Shown here piece by piece: positions 9,107 to 17,019 of a stretch of 34,432 bases of DNA. A model generated the notes under the pieces. That model worked only from the letters and a program-made list of their open reading frames with translations. It did not search any database and was not told the DNA's origin. The stretch is from Caulobacter sp. HMWF025 (GTDB lineage Bacteria; Pseudomonadota; Alphaproteobacteria; Caulobacterales; Caulobacteraceae), in the NCBI RefSeq assembly GCF_003060965.1, contig NZ_QAII01000013.1, forward strand, positions 1-34,432. The letters are read 5' to 3'. The translations under genes and the position numbers were made by a program. The first letter of the stretch is position 1, and each line of letters opens with the position of its first letter.

Positions 9107-10111
9107 ATGCCGCGTCCCGGCCCCCGCAATCTGATCACCGACGTCGCCGGCCTGACCGTGGGCTCGGCCCAGGACGACTGCGTACGGTCTGGCGTCACCG
9201 TGCTGCTGTGCCCCGAGGGCTGGAGCGCGGCGGTCGATGTGCGCGGCGGCGGCCCCGGCGTCCGCGAAACCGAGACCCTGTCACCGGAGAACAGCTTCAG
9301 CCGGGCTCACGCCATCTGCCTGTCCGGCGGCTCGGTCTTCGGGCTCGGGGCCGCCGACGGCGTGGCCAGCGCCCTGTCTGTCCGCGAAGTCGGGGTGCGC
9401 CTGGCTGCGGGCTCGCCGGCCATCCCGATCGTTCCGGGCGCCGTGCTGCATGACCTCGGTAACGGGGGCGACAAGGCCTGGGGCCTTGATCCGCCCTATC
9501 GCGCCCTCGGCATTGCAGCCGTCGAGGCGGCCTCCGATCAGTTCGAGCTCGGTGCCGTGGGCGCTGGACGCGGGGCCGTGGCCGGACTGGTCAAGGGCGG
9601 GTTGGGATCCGCCTCGATCGACCTTGGGGGCGGTCTGGTCGTCGGGGCCCTGGTGGCCGCCAATCCGGTCGGCTCGGTCTATATGCCGGACCGAGAGACC
9701 TTCTGGGCCTGGCCCTTCGAAATAGACGGTGAGTTCGGCGGCAAGGTGCCGACCGGGCCGACAAGCGCGACCGATCCGCTCCCCGACGACACAAAGCTGG
9801 GCGCAGCCGGTCGCCTGCGGGCCGGGGCCAATACTACCCTCGCCATTGTCGCCGTCACCGCCGACCTGACCACCGCCGAAGCCAAGCGTGTCGCGATGAT
9901 GGCGCACGACGGCATGGGCCGCGCCGTTCGTCCTGCCCATACCACCTTCGACGGCGACGTCGTGTTTGCGGTAGCATCCGGTGCCGTCGCCCTTGGTGCG
10001 GGACCGACGCGGCCGGTCGACATTACAAGGCTGGGCTCAGCTGCGGCTGACTGTCTGGCCCGCGCCATCGCCCGGGCCGTCTACCGGGCCCGGGACTTTA
10101 CGGAACAATAG
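9107..10111 (+). CDS. P1/S58-family self-processing hydrolase (DmpA/NylC-like)
   Basis: This 334-residue protein has the DmpA/NylC N-terminal-nucleophile fold. These enzymes are made as one chain and cleave themselves; the new N-terminal Ser or Thr becomes the nucleophile for peptide or amide hydrolysis. Visible landmarks are VRGGGPGVRETE (46-57), SGGSVFGLGAADGV (73-86), the ANPVGS segment (185-190), and GANTTL near 240-245. By comparison with NylC, which is cut between Asn and Thr, the cut is probably N242|T243, giving alpha and beta chains. ATG 9107 has CAGGAG ten bases upstream. Its stop overlaps the convergent MarR gene by 14 bases. Likely a D-aminopeptidase or amide hydrolase; substrate unknown. 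Confidence 0.9.
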   Translation: MPRPGPRNLITDVAGLTVGSAQDDCVRSGVTVLLCPEGWSAAVDVRGGGPGVRETETLSPENSFSRAHAICLSGGSVFGLGAADGVASALSVREVGVRLAAGSPAIPIVPGAVLHDLGNGGDKAWGLDPPYRALGIAAVEAASDQFELGAVGAGRGAVAGLVKGGLGSASIDLGGGLVVGALVAANPVGSVYMPDRETFWAWPFEIDGEFGGKVPTGPTSATDPLPDDTKLGAAGRLRAGANTTLAIVAVTADLTTAEAKRVAMMAHDGMGRAVRPAHTTFDGDVVFAVASGAVALGAGPTRPVDITRLGSAAADCLARAIARAVYRARDFTEQ

Positions 10112-10601
10112 TCTCGCCCCCGGCCAACTGGGTGGCCGCAGCCTCGAGGCGCGACAGCAGACGCTTGAGACCAACGACCTCGTTGGGGGCCAGTCCGGAC
10201 AGCAGCGCCGCCTCATAGGCCCGGGCCAGGGGGGCAATCTCGGCAAACAGACGGCGGCCGGCGGCCGTGAGCTCCATCCGGTGCGAGCGGCGGTCGGCGC
10301 GCACCGTCGTGCGGGCCACGAGCCTGCGCTCGACCAGATCCTGCGCCGCCCGGCTCACCCGGACCTTGTCCATGGCGGTACGGGTCACGGCGGCGTGCTG
10401 GGTCAAGCCGCCTTCGGCCAAGACCGACATCAACCGCCACTGCGGGATGGTCAGCCCAAACCGGTCTTCATAGGCGCGAGCGATCAGCCGGCTGACGGCG
10501 CTGGCCGCCGTCGACAGCTGATAGGGCAGATAGTCCGCGAGGCTCAAAGCGTCCTCGGGGGCCTCAGACACTGCCGTCAGGGGAGAGACCGTTGCGGTCA
10601 T
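10098..10601 (-). CDS. MarR-family transcriptional regulator
   Basis: The protein has 167 residues when started at ATG 10601, which has AAAGGGA eight bases upstream; an upstream in-frame start at 10703 lacks these signals. The winged helix-turn-helix covers about residues 40-120: LTIPQWRLMSVLAEGG, then TRTAMDKVRVSRAAQDL as recognition helix, then the wing RTTVRADRRSHRMELTAAG. The dimerising helices lie at both ends. MarR proteins usually repress a neighbouring gene and respond to small aromatics. Here no divergent target gene is seen, because the adjacent upstream gene runs in the same direction, and it converges on the hydrolase. Its target is unknown. Confidence 0.92.
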   Translation of the reverse strand: MTATVSPLTAVSEAPEDALSLADYLPYQLSTAASAVSRLIARAYEDRFGLTIPQWRLMSVLAEGGLTQHAAVTRTAMDKVRVSRAAQDLVERRLVARTTVRADRRSHRMELTAAGRRLFAEIAPLARAYEAALLSGLAPNEVVGLKRLLSRLEAAATQLAGGETIVP

Positions 10602-10803
10602 GACCCATTCCCTTTCGTCCTCCCGGGCGTGATCGCCATTCTGAGGACGACCTTTCGCCAATCCCAAATGCAGTCCGCTGGACCCGAATCGGATCCAGCT
10701 CATTTTCCTGCGCCTCGATGTGGCACGCCGCTCAGCGAAAGCTCAACGCCGGCCCGGCAGGCTAAACGGAAAGACCCGGTTTCGCCTGCTGGTTGTGCAG
10801 ACG

Positions 10804-11643
10804 CTACTCGGCCCGCTCGCCGGAACGGCGCCCCTCCCCGTCACTGCCATCGCCCCGGAAAGGCAGGGTCGCATTCAGCGCCGACTGGCAGGCCTGCAAC
10901 TCCTTCAGGCAATCCCCCCGGCTCCAGAAGTCCGAGACGTCGATCACGGCCATGCGAACCTGCCGGCTATAGTCCTTGTGACTGAGCAGCTTGGGCTCTT
11001 CGGGCTTGTGATCATGGGGCTTGTGATCTGCGGGCTTGTCGGCCGGCGGCGGCGCGGGGGCTGGCGGCGGCGTGATCACGACCGTCTGGGCTCCGACCCT
11101 GGGCCCGACAATGGACAGGCCCGGGGCGGCATGGCCGATCGCAATCACCAGACAGGCCTCGCACTTGCAACCAGTTCCGTGACCGGGATGCCACTCCGGA
11201 TGGGCCTCGGCCTCGCCATGCACCTTGGGCTCGGGCTTGTGGGACCCGTGTCCATGGCCGCCGGAATCAGGCTTGTGCGGCTTGTCTTCCGGAGGTGCCT
11301 TGTCCTCCAGCGCCTTCCGCAGCGAAGCGAGAGCCTTGGCGCACGGCCCCCCGAAGCGGAGCAGCGGCCCGATACGGGCCTCCATTTCCTCGATCAGTTC
11401 CTGGGTCTTCTGCAGCAGTTCTCCCGAGGGCGCGCTGCTGGCGGCGACACAACGGGCCTTGATCGCATCGTGGATGATCTTCGGGACGTTGGTATCTACA
11501 CCGCGCCGGTCCCGCCGCCCCAGCAATCGGCCGGCGGCGAACGCCAGGCCGGCGATCAAGAGGGCGGCAAGGATCAGCCCGACCAGCAAGGTCGGATCGA
11601 ACACAGGCACGGGCTGCTCTACCGGAAACTCCGACTGGTACAC
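10804..11643 (-). CDS. His/Cys-rich single-pass membrane protein, unknown function
   Basis: I do not recognise a family. GTG at 11643 is the best start, because AGGGAGG lies five bases upstream; a longer form from 11673 has no such site. The 279 residues hold one membrane helix (about 17-41). A mainly helical region with coiled-coil-like LLQKTQELIEEMEARIGPLL (75-95) comes next. A His/Lys/Pro-rich stretch (about 119-157) and a Cys cluster (C159, C161, C164 in CKCEAC) follow. A Pro-rich segment (192-200), a second His-rich stretch (H207, H210, H212) and a C-terminal tail with C245 and C252 complete it. The pattern suggests metal binding on one face of the membrane, but that is inference from composition only. 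Confidence 0.75.
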   Translation of the reverse strand: MYQSEFPVEQPVPVFDPTLLVGLILAALLIAGLAFAAGRLLGRRDRRGVDTNVPKIIHDAIKARCVAASSAPSGELLQKTQELIEEMEARIGPLLRFGGPCAKALASLRKALEDKAPPEDKPHKPDSGGHGHGSHKPEPKVHGEAEAHPEWHPGHGTGCKCEACLVIAIGHAAPGLSIVGPRVGAQTVVITPPPAPAPPPADKPADHKPHDHKPEEPKLLSHKDYSRQVRMAVIDVSDFWSRGDCLKELQACQSALNATLPFRGDGSDGEGRRSGERAE

Positions 11644-11727
11644 CCCACCCTCCCTGCAATGCGTCGCGGCCATGATGGCGTGTAGGATGGTTAACGCAAC
11701 CGGCGATCTTGTGAACGCCCTCGCTTG

Positions 11728-11994
11728 CTATCCCTTGCGAGAAATAACGCCCCTCGCGCGAGCACCCTTATCGTAGCGCGAAGCACCACCATAGACGGCC
11801 ACCTCGCAAAGGATGTCGCCACCGGGATCCGCAGCCCAGAGGTAGTTGCGTTCGACTTCAACATTGCGACCGGCCGGCGAAATACCCTCGAACGTGTCGC
11901 CCCAGGGAATCACCTTGGACAGGTCGCGCCAGGTCAGGGTCATGCCGCGCGCCAGTTCGTCCTGCGCCATCGCGTCCAGATCAGGGTCAGTCAT
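11728..11994 (-). CDS. Small conserved-type hypothetical protein
   Basis: ATG 11994 gives an 88-residue acidic protein with no membrane segment or signal peptide. An in-frame ATG further upstream exists but reads through improbable sequence. The body contains MTLTWRDLSKVIPWGDTFEG and a C-terminal Gly/Arg-rich tail. I recognise no domain. It is divergent from the DUF3606 gene across 89 bases that contain a small hairpin (AGCCCG/CGGGCT, near 12040-12057). Confidence 0.65.
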   Translation of the reverse strand: MTDPDLDAMAQDELARGMTLTWRDLSKVIPWGDTFEGISPAGRNVEVERNYLWAADPGGDILCEVAVYGGASRYDKGARARGVISRKG

Positions 11995-12083
11995 CAGAGC
12001 TCTTTCGTAAAACCTCGGCCTGCCCGCCGCCTCGACAAGCCCGCTGGCTCGGGCTACCCCCAAGCCGGGTCGAGGAGACAGTC

Positions 12084-12266
12084 ATGGGCATTCCAAAGGG
12101 CAAGCGCGACTTTCGCGATGAGGACCGGCTAGACCCCCGAGAACGCCACCAGGTGGAATACTGGATGAAGCGCTGGGGCGTAACCAAGGACCAGCTCGTG
12201 GCCGCCCATCGCAAGGTCGGCAATTCGATCAAGGATATCGGCGCAGAGCTCGGCAAGAAGCGCTAG
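12084..12266 (+). CDS. DUF3606 domain protein
   Basis: This is a 60-residue cytoplasmic protein. The pattern DPRERHQVEYWMKRWGV...QLVAAHRKVGNSIKDIG matches the short DUF3606 family seen in many Proteobacteria. The function of the family is unknown; small helical, DNA- or RNA-associated roles have been guessed but not shown from this sequence. A strong Shine-Dalgarno (GAGGAGA) lies seven bases before the ATG. It converges on the 140-residue hypothetical gene at 12311. Confidence 0.85.
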   Translation: MGIPKGKRDFRDEDRLDPRERHQVEYWMKRWGVTKDQLVAAHRKVGNSIKDIGAELGKKR

Positions 12267-12310
12267 CGCCCCTTCCGGCCTGACTGCCGCCGTCAGATCG
12301 CGACCCGATC

Positions 12311-12733
12311 CTAGCGCTTGTCCCTCTGAAAGGCCTTGGCTTCAGCCGCCAGGGATGAGGTTGCCGGGTCGAAGGGTTCCGGCTCGGGTTCGAATGGCAG
12401 GCTGCCGGCCACGCCCCGCAGGGCCAGCCACAGCGGATGGCTGAAATGGCCCAGGATCCGCAGGGGCCGGCGCTTGTCGTCGGTAACGTCCCAGCCTTCA
12501 AGCTCGAACTGGTCCGCCTGGGTCCGCATCGACTTGACGTCGATACCGTCCCAGCCTTCGGGATCCGGGATCAGCGCGGCCTCATCAGCGGTGAGGCCGA
12601 AGGTGTCCCGCGCCAGCTGGTCGATCTCCGGGAAGTCAGCACGCGCCTGGGGCTCGGCAAAGGCCGGCTTCATCAGGGCGCGGTGCTCCAGTTCGGCAAA
12701 GCCCGGCAGGTCGATCAGTCGGCGCAGAGCCAC
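12311..12733 (-). CDS. Hypothetical protein co-transcribed with DUF3297
   Basis: This 140-residue soluble protein has no recognised domain. It is acidic in the middle (EGWDGIDVKSM, EGWDVTDDKRRPLRI), then a partly hydrophobic segment (HPLWLALRGVAGSL), and ends in a charged tail. The start ATG at 12733 lies two bases after the stop of the DUF3297 gene, so translation is probably coupled and the two may act together. I cannot suggest a function. Confidence 0.75.
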   Translation of the reverse strand: MALRRLIDLPGFAELEHRALMKPAFAEPQARADFPEIDQLARDTFGLTADEAALIPDPEGWDGIDVKSMRTQADQFELEGWDVTDDKRRPLRILGHFSHPLWLALRGVAGSLPFEPEPEPFDPATSSLAAEAKAFQRDKR

Positions 12734-12735
12734 GA

Positions 12736-12990
12736 TCAGGCCTGGGAGTCAGCGATGTCGCGGAAATACGGAACGACCTCGCCCTGCAGCTTGATCGTCA
12801 TCGGATTGCCCTTGCGGTCGAGGGTCTTGCCGGCGGTCACGCGCACCCAGCCTTCGCTGACGCAGTACTCGTCTACATTGGTCTTTTCGACGCCCTTGAA
12901 CCGGATGCCCACACCGCGTTCCAGCAGTTCGGCATTGTAGAAGGGGCTGTCCGGGTTGGTGGCCAGGCGGTCGGGAGGGGTGTCGCTCAT
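12736..12990 (-). CDS. DUF3297 family protein
   Basis: The protein has 84 residues and is recognisable by SPFYNAELLERGVGIRFKG, VDEYCVSEGWVRV and KTLDRKGNPMTIKLQGEV, which are typical of the DUF3297 family of alpha- and gammaproteobacterial glutathione-related or stress-linked small proteins; the real function is unknown. ATG 12990 begins MSDTPPDRL, the usual N-terminus. It is the first gene of a two-gene operon with the next gene two bases downstream. Confidence 0.9.
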   Translation of the reverse strand: MSDTPPDRLATNPDSPFYNAELLERGVGIRFKGVEKTNVDEYCVSEGWVRVTAGKTLDRKGNPMTIKLQGEVVPYFRDIADSQA

Positions 12991-13235
12991 GTCATCGGCT
13001 TTCGAAATTCGGTGGGCCAGAGGCCTCAGACGCGGGTGATAGCCACCCCTCGCCCGAAATCCAAGCGCCACGATGCAGCACCCAGCCGTACCGGCCGGGA
13101 TGGGCCCGGGCAGCCACCGCCCGAAATGCAGCTTCCTGGCCCTGATCAGTCCGTCGGGAGCCTGCTGCAGTGCATCAGGGGAGGACAAGTCCTGCGGCCC
13201 CTGCTAGCTACACATGACAGATATCTGGAGCTCGC

Positions 13236-13841
13236 ATGCTGCGTCGTATGTACGATTGGGTCATGGGACTCGCCGCTTCGCGGCATGCCCCGACCAGCCT
13301 TTTCGCGGTTTCGTTCGCCGAGAGCTCATTCTTTCCCATCCCGCCAGACGTCATGCTGGCCCCGATGGTCCTCGCCCGGCCGGACCGCGCTTGGCGTTAC
13401 GCGACAATCTGTACCCTGGCCTCGGTCCTCGGCGGGATCCTCGGCTACTTCATCGGCTTCTTCCTGCGCGACTTTGGCCTGTGGCTGATGGAGATCACCG
13501 GCCATGCCGGCGGCCTTGCGGAATTCAAATGCTGGTATGACAAGTACGGCGTCTGGGTGATCCTGGCCAAGGGCCTGACCCCCATCCCCTACAAGCTGGT
13601 TACGATCGCCTCCGGCATCGCGGCGTTCAGCTTTCCGATGTTCATCATCGCTTCTGTCATCACGCGAGCGGCGCGGTTCTACCTCGTGGCCTACGTGGTC
13701 AAGAAGTTCGGCCCCACACTCCTGCCCGTGATCGAACGGCGCCTCGCCCTCTTTGCCGGCGGCCTGTTTGTCCTCCTTGTTATCGGCTTGACGGCAAGCC
13801 ATTTCATCGGTGGCAGCAGCGGAGGTGCCTGCGCGGTATGA
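13236..13841 (+). CDS. YqaA/DedA-family membrane protein
   Basis: The protein has 201 residues, with about four to five membrane segments (near 20-45, 57-80, 105-130, 130-150, 172-192). The sequence contains FAESSFFPIPPDVMLAP and the family motif KGLTPIPYKLVTIASG, both typical of YqaA, a subset of the DedA/VTT superfamily. DedA proteins act in lipid-carrier or phospholipid scrambling and membrane homeostasis in the inner membrane. ATG 13236 has GGAG six to ten bases upstream. Its stop overlaps the start of dsbB, so the three genes YqaA, DsbB and COQ7 form a tight operon. Confidence 0.93.
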   Translation: MLRRMYDWVMGLAASRHAPTSLFAVSFAESSFFPIPPDVMLAPMVLARPDRAWRYATICTLASVLGGILGYFIGFFLRDFGLWLMEITGHAGGLAEFKCWYDKYGVWVILAKGLTPIPYKLVTIASGIAAFSFPMFIIASVITRAARFYLVAYVVKKFGPTLLPVIERRLALFAGGLFVLLVIGLTASHFIGGSSGGACAV

Positions 13842-14473
13842 CGAGCGAACCTGAAGGTCCGGTGGCAGTCCCGCTTGGGACGGCCGCAACCGAAACGACA
13901 CCGGCATCCGAGGTCCGGGCGACCCTGCTGGTCGAAGCCGAAGTGCAAACGCCCCTGGCGACCGGCCTCACCCTTCTGCCGACCGCCTTGCCAGTCGTGG
14001 CCTTCCTGGCCAGCGCGGCTATGCTGGGCACAGCCCATGCCTTCGAGACCTTCGGCAAGATGGCCCCGTGCAATCTTTGCCTGAAGCAGCGCGAGGTCTA
14101 CTGGGTGGCCTTGACGGTGGCCGGTCTTGCCATTGTCGCCGGCCGCACGCCGTGGGCCCAGAAGCTGCGGCAGCCGTTCAACCTGCTGCTGGCGGCCATC
14201 TTCCTGTTTGGCGCAGGTCTTGCGGCGTTCCATGCCGGTGTCGAATGGAAGTGGTGGCCCGGCCCGACCAGTTGCGTCGGCGGTTCGGCGGCCGTGACCG
14301 GCGACCTGGTGGCGATGCTGAAGGGCGGCGCGATCAAGGCCCCCTCCTGCGACAAGGCGGCCTGGGTGTTCCTGGGCCTTTCGATGGCCGGCTGGAACGC
14401 CCTGGCCTCGCTGGGTCTCGCCGGCATTTCGCTGCTGGCGGGCCTGCGCAAACCGCTCCAGGCGCAGACATGA
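13838..14473 (+). CDS. dsbB: Disulfide bond formation protein B
   Basis: DsbB re-oxidises DsbA and passes electrons to quinones in the inner membrane. The 211-residue protein has four predicted membrane segments (about 48-70, 85-102, 113-132, 174-203). The first periplasmic pair is C78 and C81 in CNLC. The second is C146 (in WPGPTSCVGG) and C171. An unusual N-terminal extension of about 45 acidic, Pro/Thr-rich residues precedes the first helix. The start codon overlaps the YqaA stop (ATGA at 13838-13841), and the gene's own stop overlaps the start of coq7 in the same way. A link of electron acceptor and quinone synthesis follows from the neighbour. Confidence 0.94.
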   Translation: MTSEPEGPVAVPLGTAATETTPASEVRATLLVEAEVQTPLATGLTLLPTALPVVAFLASAAMLGTAHAFETFGKMAPCNLCLKQREVYWVALTVAGLAIVAGRTPWAQKLRQPFNLLLAAIFLFGAGLAAFHAGVEWKWWPGPTSCVGGSAAVTGDLVAMLKGGAIKAPSCDKAAWVFLGLSMAGWNALASLGLAGISLLAGLRKPLQAQT

Positions 14474-15030
14474 CCGGCCCCGCTCCCAGACGTCCGGGTA
14501 CGGGGGCCCCCAAGGCCCGCCTGGCCGAAATCCTGCGGGTCGACCAGGCCGGCGAACTGGCTGCGGTCCATATCTACCGGGGCCAGGCCGCCGTGATGCG
14601 GGTCAGCCCGGGCCGGGCGCACATCGCCGAACAGCTGCAGGAAATGGAAGGCCACGAGCAGGTCCATCTCAGCCGCTTCGATGCCCTGCTGACCGAGCGG
14701 GGCGTGCGTCCGACGCTGATGTCGCCCGTCTGGCGAGCCGCCGCCTTCGCCCTCGGAGCCGGCACCGCCCTGCTGGGTGACAAGGCGGCCCACGCCTGCA
14801 CCGAAGCCGTCGAATCGGTGATCGAAAAGCACTATGCCGGTCAGATCCAGGAACTGACCGACCGCGATCCGGAACTCGCTGCCGAGCTTTCGAAGTTCCG
14901 TGACGATGAGTTGGCCCATCGCGATCTCGCCATCGCCGAAGGGGCCCGCGAAGCGCCCGGCTATGGCCTGCTGTCCGCCGTGATCCAGGCCGGTTGCCGC
15001 GCCGCCATCCGGATCAGCGAGAAGATCTGA
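14470..15030 (+). CDS. coq7: COQ7-family demethoxyubiquinone hydroxylase
   Basis: The 186-residue protein starts at ATG 14470, which shares ATGA with the dsbB stop. Coq7 adds the C6 hydroxyl in ubiquinone synthesis with a di-iron centre. Expected iron ligands are E29 (DQAGELAA), E63 and H66 (EGHEQVH), E115 (TEAVESVIEKHY), and E147 and H150 (DDELAHRD). Typical motifs such as QELTDRDPE are also present. A C-terminal amphipathic helix (about 165-183) would dock to the membrane. Pairing it with DsbB, which needs ubiquinone, makes functional sense, though the pairing could be chance. Confidence 0.95.
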   Translation: MTGPAPRRPGTGAPKARLAEILRVDQAGELAAVHIYRGQAAVMRVSPGRAHIAEQLQEMEGHEQVHLSRFDALLTERGVRPTLMSPVWRAAAFALGAGTALLGDKAAHACTEAVESVIEKHYAGQIQELTDRDPELAAELSKFRDDELAHRDLAIAEGAREAPGYGLLSAVIQAGCRAAIRISEKI

Positions 15031-15098
15031 TCCCGCACCTCTGAGATGAACAAGAGGCGCTTGGCACCCTGATCGGCTAGGCTTACCGATGGCATGTT

Positions 15099-16925
15099 GT
15101 GTCCTGTCCCGGAGTGCGCGCCTTGCTGTTTCGTGATCGTTGCCTGGCCGCTTTCGGCGCGGCGTCCATGCTGGTTCTCGCCTCAGCGGCCGAAGCCCAG
15201 ACCCCGGCCCCGCCCCCGGCTGCTGCGACCGCCACGACCTCGACGCTCAGCTTCGACACCGGAGGTCCCATGCCGCCGGAGCAGGCGGCCCTGGCCTTTG
15301 AACGGGCCGACCTCAGCTTCAAGATCCTGCCGGAGCGCAAGGCTATTGAAGGCAAGGCGGTCCTTACGCTGAAGATGAAGTCCAAGCTGGACCGCATCGT
15401 GCTCGACTTCGACCGGGTCTTTGCCATCCGGGCGATCACCCTCGACGGCAAGCCCCTGAAGCCGTCGGCCTGGAGCAATCCCGAGGGCCGCCTGACCATC
15501 ACGCCGCCACGCGCTCTGACCCGCGACCGCACGGTCGAGGTTGCGATCACCTATGACGGCGTGCCGCATGAGGCCAAACGGGCCCCTTGGGACGGCGGCT
15601 TCGTCTGGAGCAAGACCGAGACCGGCGAGCCCTGGATTGCAACGGCGGTTCAGGGTGAGGGCTGCGACCTGTTCTGGCCCTGCATCGACTATCCGACCGG
15701 CGAACCCGGGGTGGTGGATCTGCATATCTCCGTCCCTGCCCCCCTGGTGGCCCCCGCCAACGGCACCTTCCTGGGTATGACCGAGGCCGACGGCAGGCGG
15801 ACCTATAACTGGCGGGCCCGCACGCCCAATACCTACGCCATCGCCCTGAATGCGGGGCCCTACGAGCAGCTGTCAGAGACCTACAAAAGCCGGTTCGGCG
15901 ACAGCTTTCCGATCCAGTACTGGTACCTGAAGGGCCGCGAGACCAAGGCCAAGGCGCTGTTTGCCGAGTTCCCGCCGATGATCGATTTCTTCGAGGCGAT
16001 GATCGGTCCCTATCCGTTCCGGCAGGAAAAGATGGGCGTGGTCGAGACGCCGCATCTCGGCATGGAGCACCAGACCATCAACGCCTATGGCAACAACTAC
16101 GCCAGGGATGCCTACGGCTATGACTGGCTGCTGCAACACGAGTTCGCGCACGAGTGGTTCGGCAACCAGCTGACCGACCTCGATAATGACGACATGTGGC
16201 TGCACGAGGGGCTCGGCAGTTACATGCAGCCGCTCTATTCCCAGTGGCTGCACGGCGACATGGAGTACATGGCCAGGCTCAACAGCCAGAAGGCCGGCAT
16301 CCGCAACAAGTCACCCATCGTGTCCGGCAAGCCTCTGAAGGAAGACGACGTCTATAACGCTGATCGTGGCCCCGGAAACGACATCTATGCCAAGGCCAGC
16401 AACGTCCTCCACACCCTAAGGACCCTGATCGGCGACGAGGCCTTCTTCAAGGTGACACGCCTGATCGTCTATGGCCGAGACGACCCGCGCCCCGGAAATT
16501 TCAGCCCGCGCTATGCCAGCACCCAGGACTTCGTGAAGGCGGTCAACCAGGTCACGGGCAAGGACTATGGCTGGTTCTTTGATGCGTATCTTTATGAGGC
16601 GATGCCGCCCGAACTGATCGAAGCCCGAGAAGGGCAGGATCTGGTGCTGCACTGGAAAGTGCCGAACAACCGACGTTTCCCGATGCCTTTGGAGGTCAGG
16701 GTCGGCCGCGATGTGGTGACCCTGCCCATGGCCGACGGCACCGGGCGCGTCGCCGTCGGTGATGCCGTGCCGGTGATCATCGACCCGGCCGCGAAAGTCC
16801 TGCGTCGCCAGCCCTATGTCGAAGTCTTCCAGGCCTGGCAGAAGGCCCGGGATGACGCCGCCAAGGCCGCCGCAGAAGCCCGCAAGAAGGCCGAGGAAGA
16901 GGCCAAGGCCGCCAAGCCGCAGTAG
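15099..16925 (+). CDS. M1-family zinc metallopeptidase, secreted
   Basis: The protein has up to 608 residues from GTG 15099; the real start could be GTG 15114, because no Shine-Dalgarno is clear. It has a signal peptide ending near SAAEAQ. An N-terminal beta-domain precedes the catalytic domain with HEFAHEWFGN (zinc ligands H347 and H351, general base E348) and E370 (LHEGLGS) as third ligand. The exopeptidase motif is GMEH (321-324) rather than the GAMEN of classical aminopeptidases. The last 30 residues are a Lys/Ala/Glu helical tail. It should cut amino-terminal residues or peptides in the periplasm or outside. Substrate is unknown. Confidence 0.93.
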   Translation: MSCPGVRALLFRDRCLAAFGAASMLVLASAAEAQTPAPPPAAATATTSTLSFDTGGPMPPEQAALAFERADLSFKILPERKAIEGKAVLTLKMKSKLDRIVLDFDRVFAIRAITLDGKPLKPSAWSNPEGRLTITPPRALTRDRTVEVAITYDGVPHEAKRAPWDGGFVWSKTETGEPWIATAVQGEGCDLFWPCIDYPTGEPGVVDLHISVPAPLVAPANGTFLGMTEADGRRTYNWRARTPNTYAIALNAGPYEQLSETYKSRFGDSFPIQYWYLKGRETKAKALFAEFPPMIDFFEAMIGPYPFRQEKMGVVETPHLGMEHQTINAYGNNYARDAYGYDWLLQHEFAHEWFGNQLTDLDNDDMWLHEGLGSYMQPLYSQWLHGDMEYMARLNSQKAGIRNKSPIVSGKPLKEDDVYNADRGPGNDIYAKASNVLHTLRTLIGDEAFFKVTRLIVYGRDDPRPGNFSPRYASTQDFVKAVNQVTGKDYGWFFDAYLYEAMPPELIEAREGQDLVLHWKVPNNRRFPMPLEVRVGRDVVTLPMADGTGRVAVGDAVPVIIDPAAKVLRRQPYVEVFQAWQKARDDAAKAAAEARKKAEEEAKAAKPQ

Positions 16926-16965
16926 AGAGGCCGGGGCCGGTCATCTTTGGTTGACCGCGTTCCTT

Positions 16966-16980
16966 CACGGAAAATCCGTG
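16966..16980. terminator. Possible terminator hairpin after M1 peptidase
   Basis: Perfect arms CACGGA and TCCGTG flank a three-base AAA loop 40 bases after the M1 peptidase stop codon. There is no U-run. A second hairpin follows 13 bases later, directly before the VanZ-like gene. Confidence 0.35.
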
Positions 16981-16993
16981 CGGGGCGGGCTAG

Positions 16994-17019
16994 TCAGGGG
17001 CTCCAGTGCGAGCCCCTGA
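16994..17019 (+). promoter_or_regulatory. Perfect 10-bp hairpin abutting VanZ start codon
   Basis: TCAGGGGCTC (16994-17003) pairs fully with GAGCCCCTGA (17010-17019), leaving the loop CAGTGC. The next base is the A of the predicted start codon. The stem would occupy the space where a ribosome-binding site should be, and no Shine-Dalgarno is otherwise visible. It could control translation, stop transcription from upstream, or mean the true start is further downstream. Confidence 0.5.
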
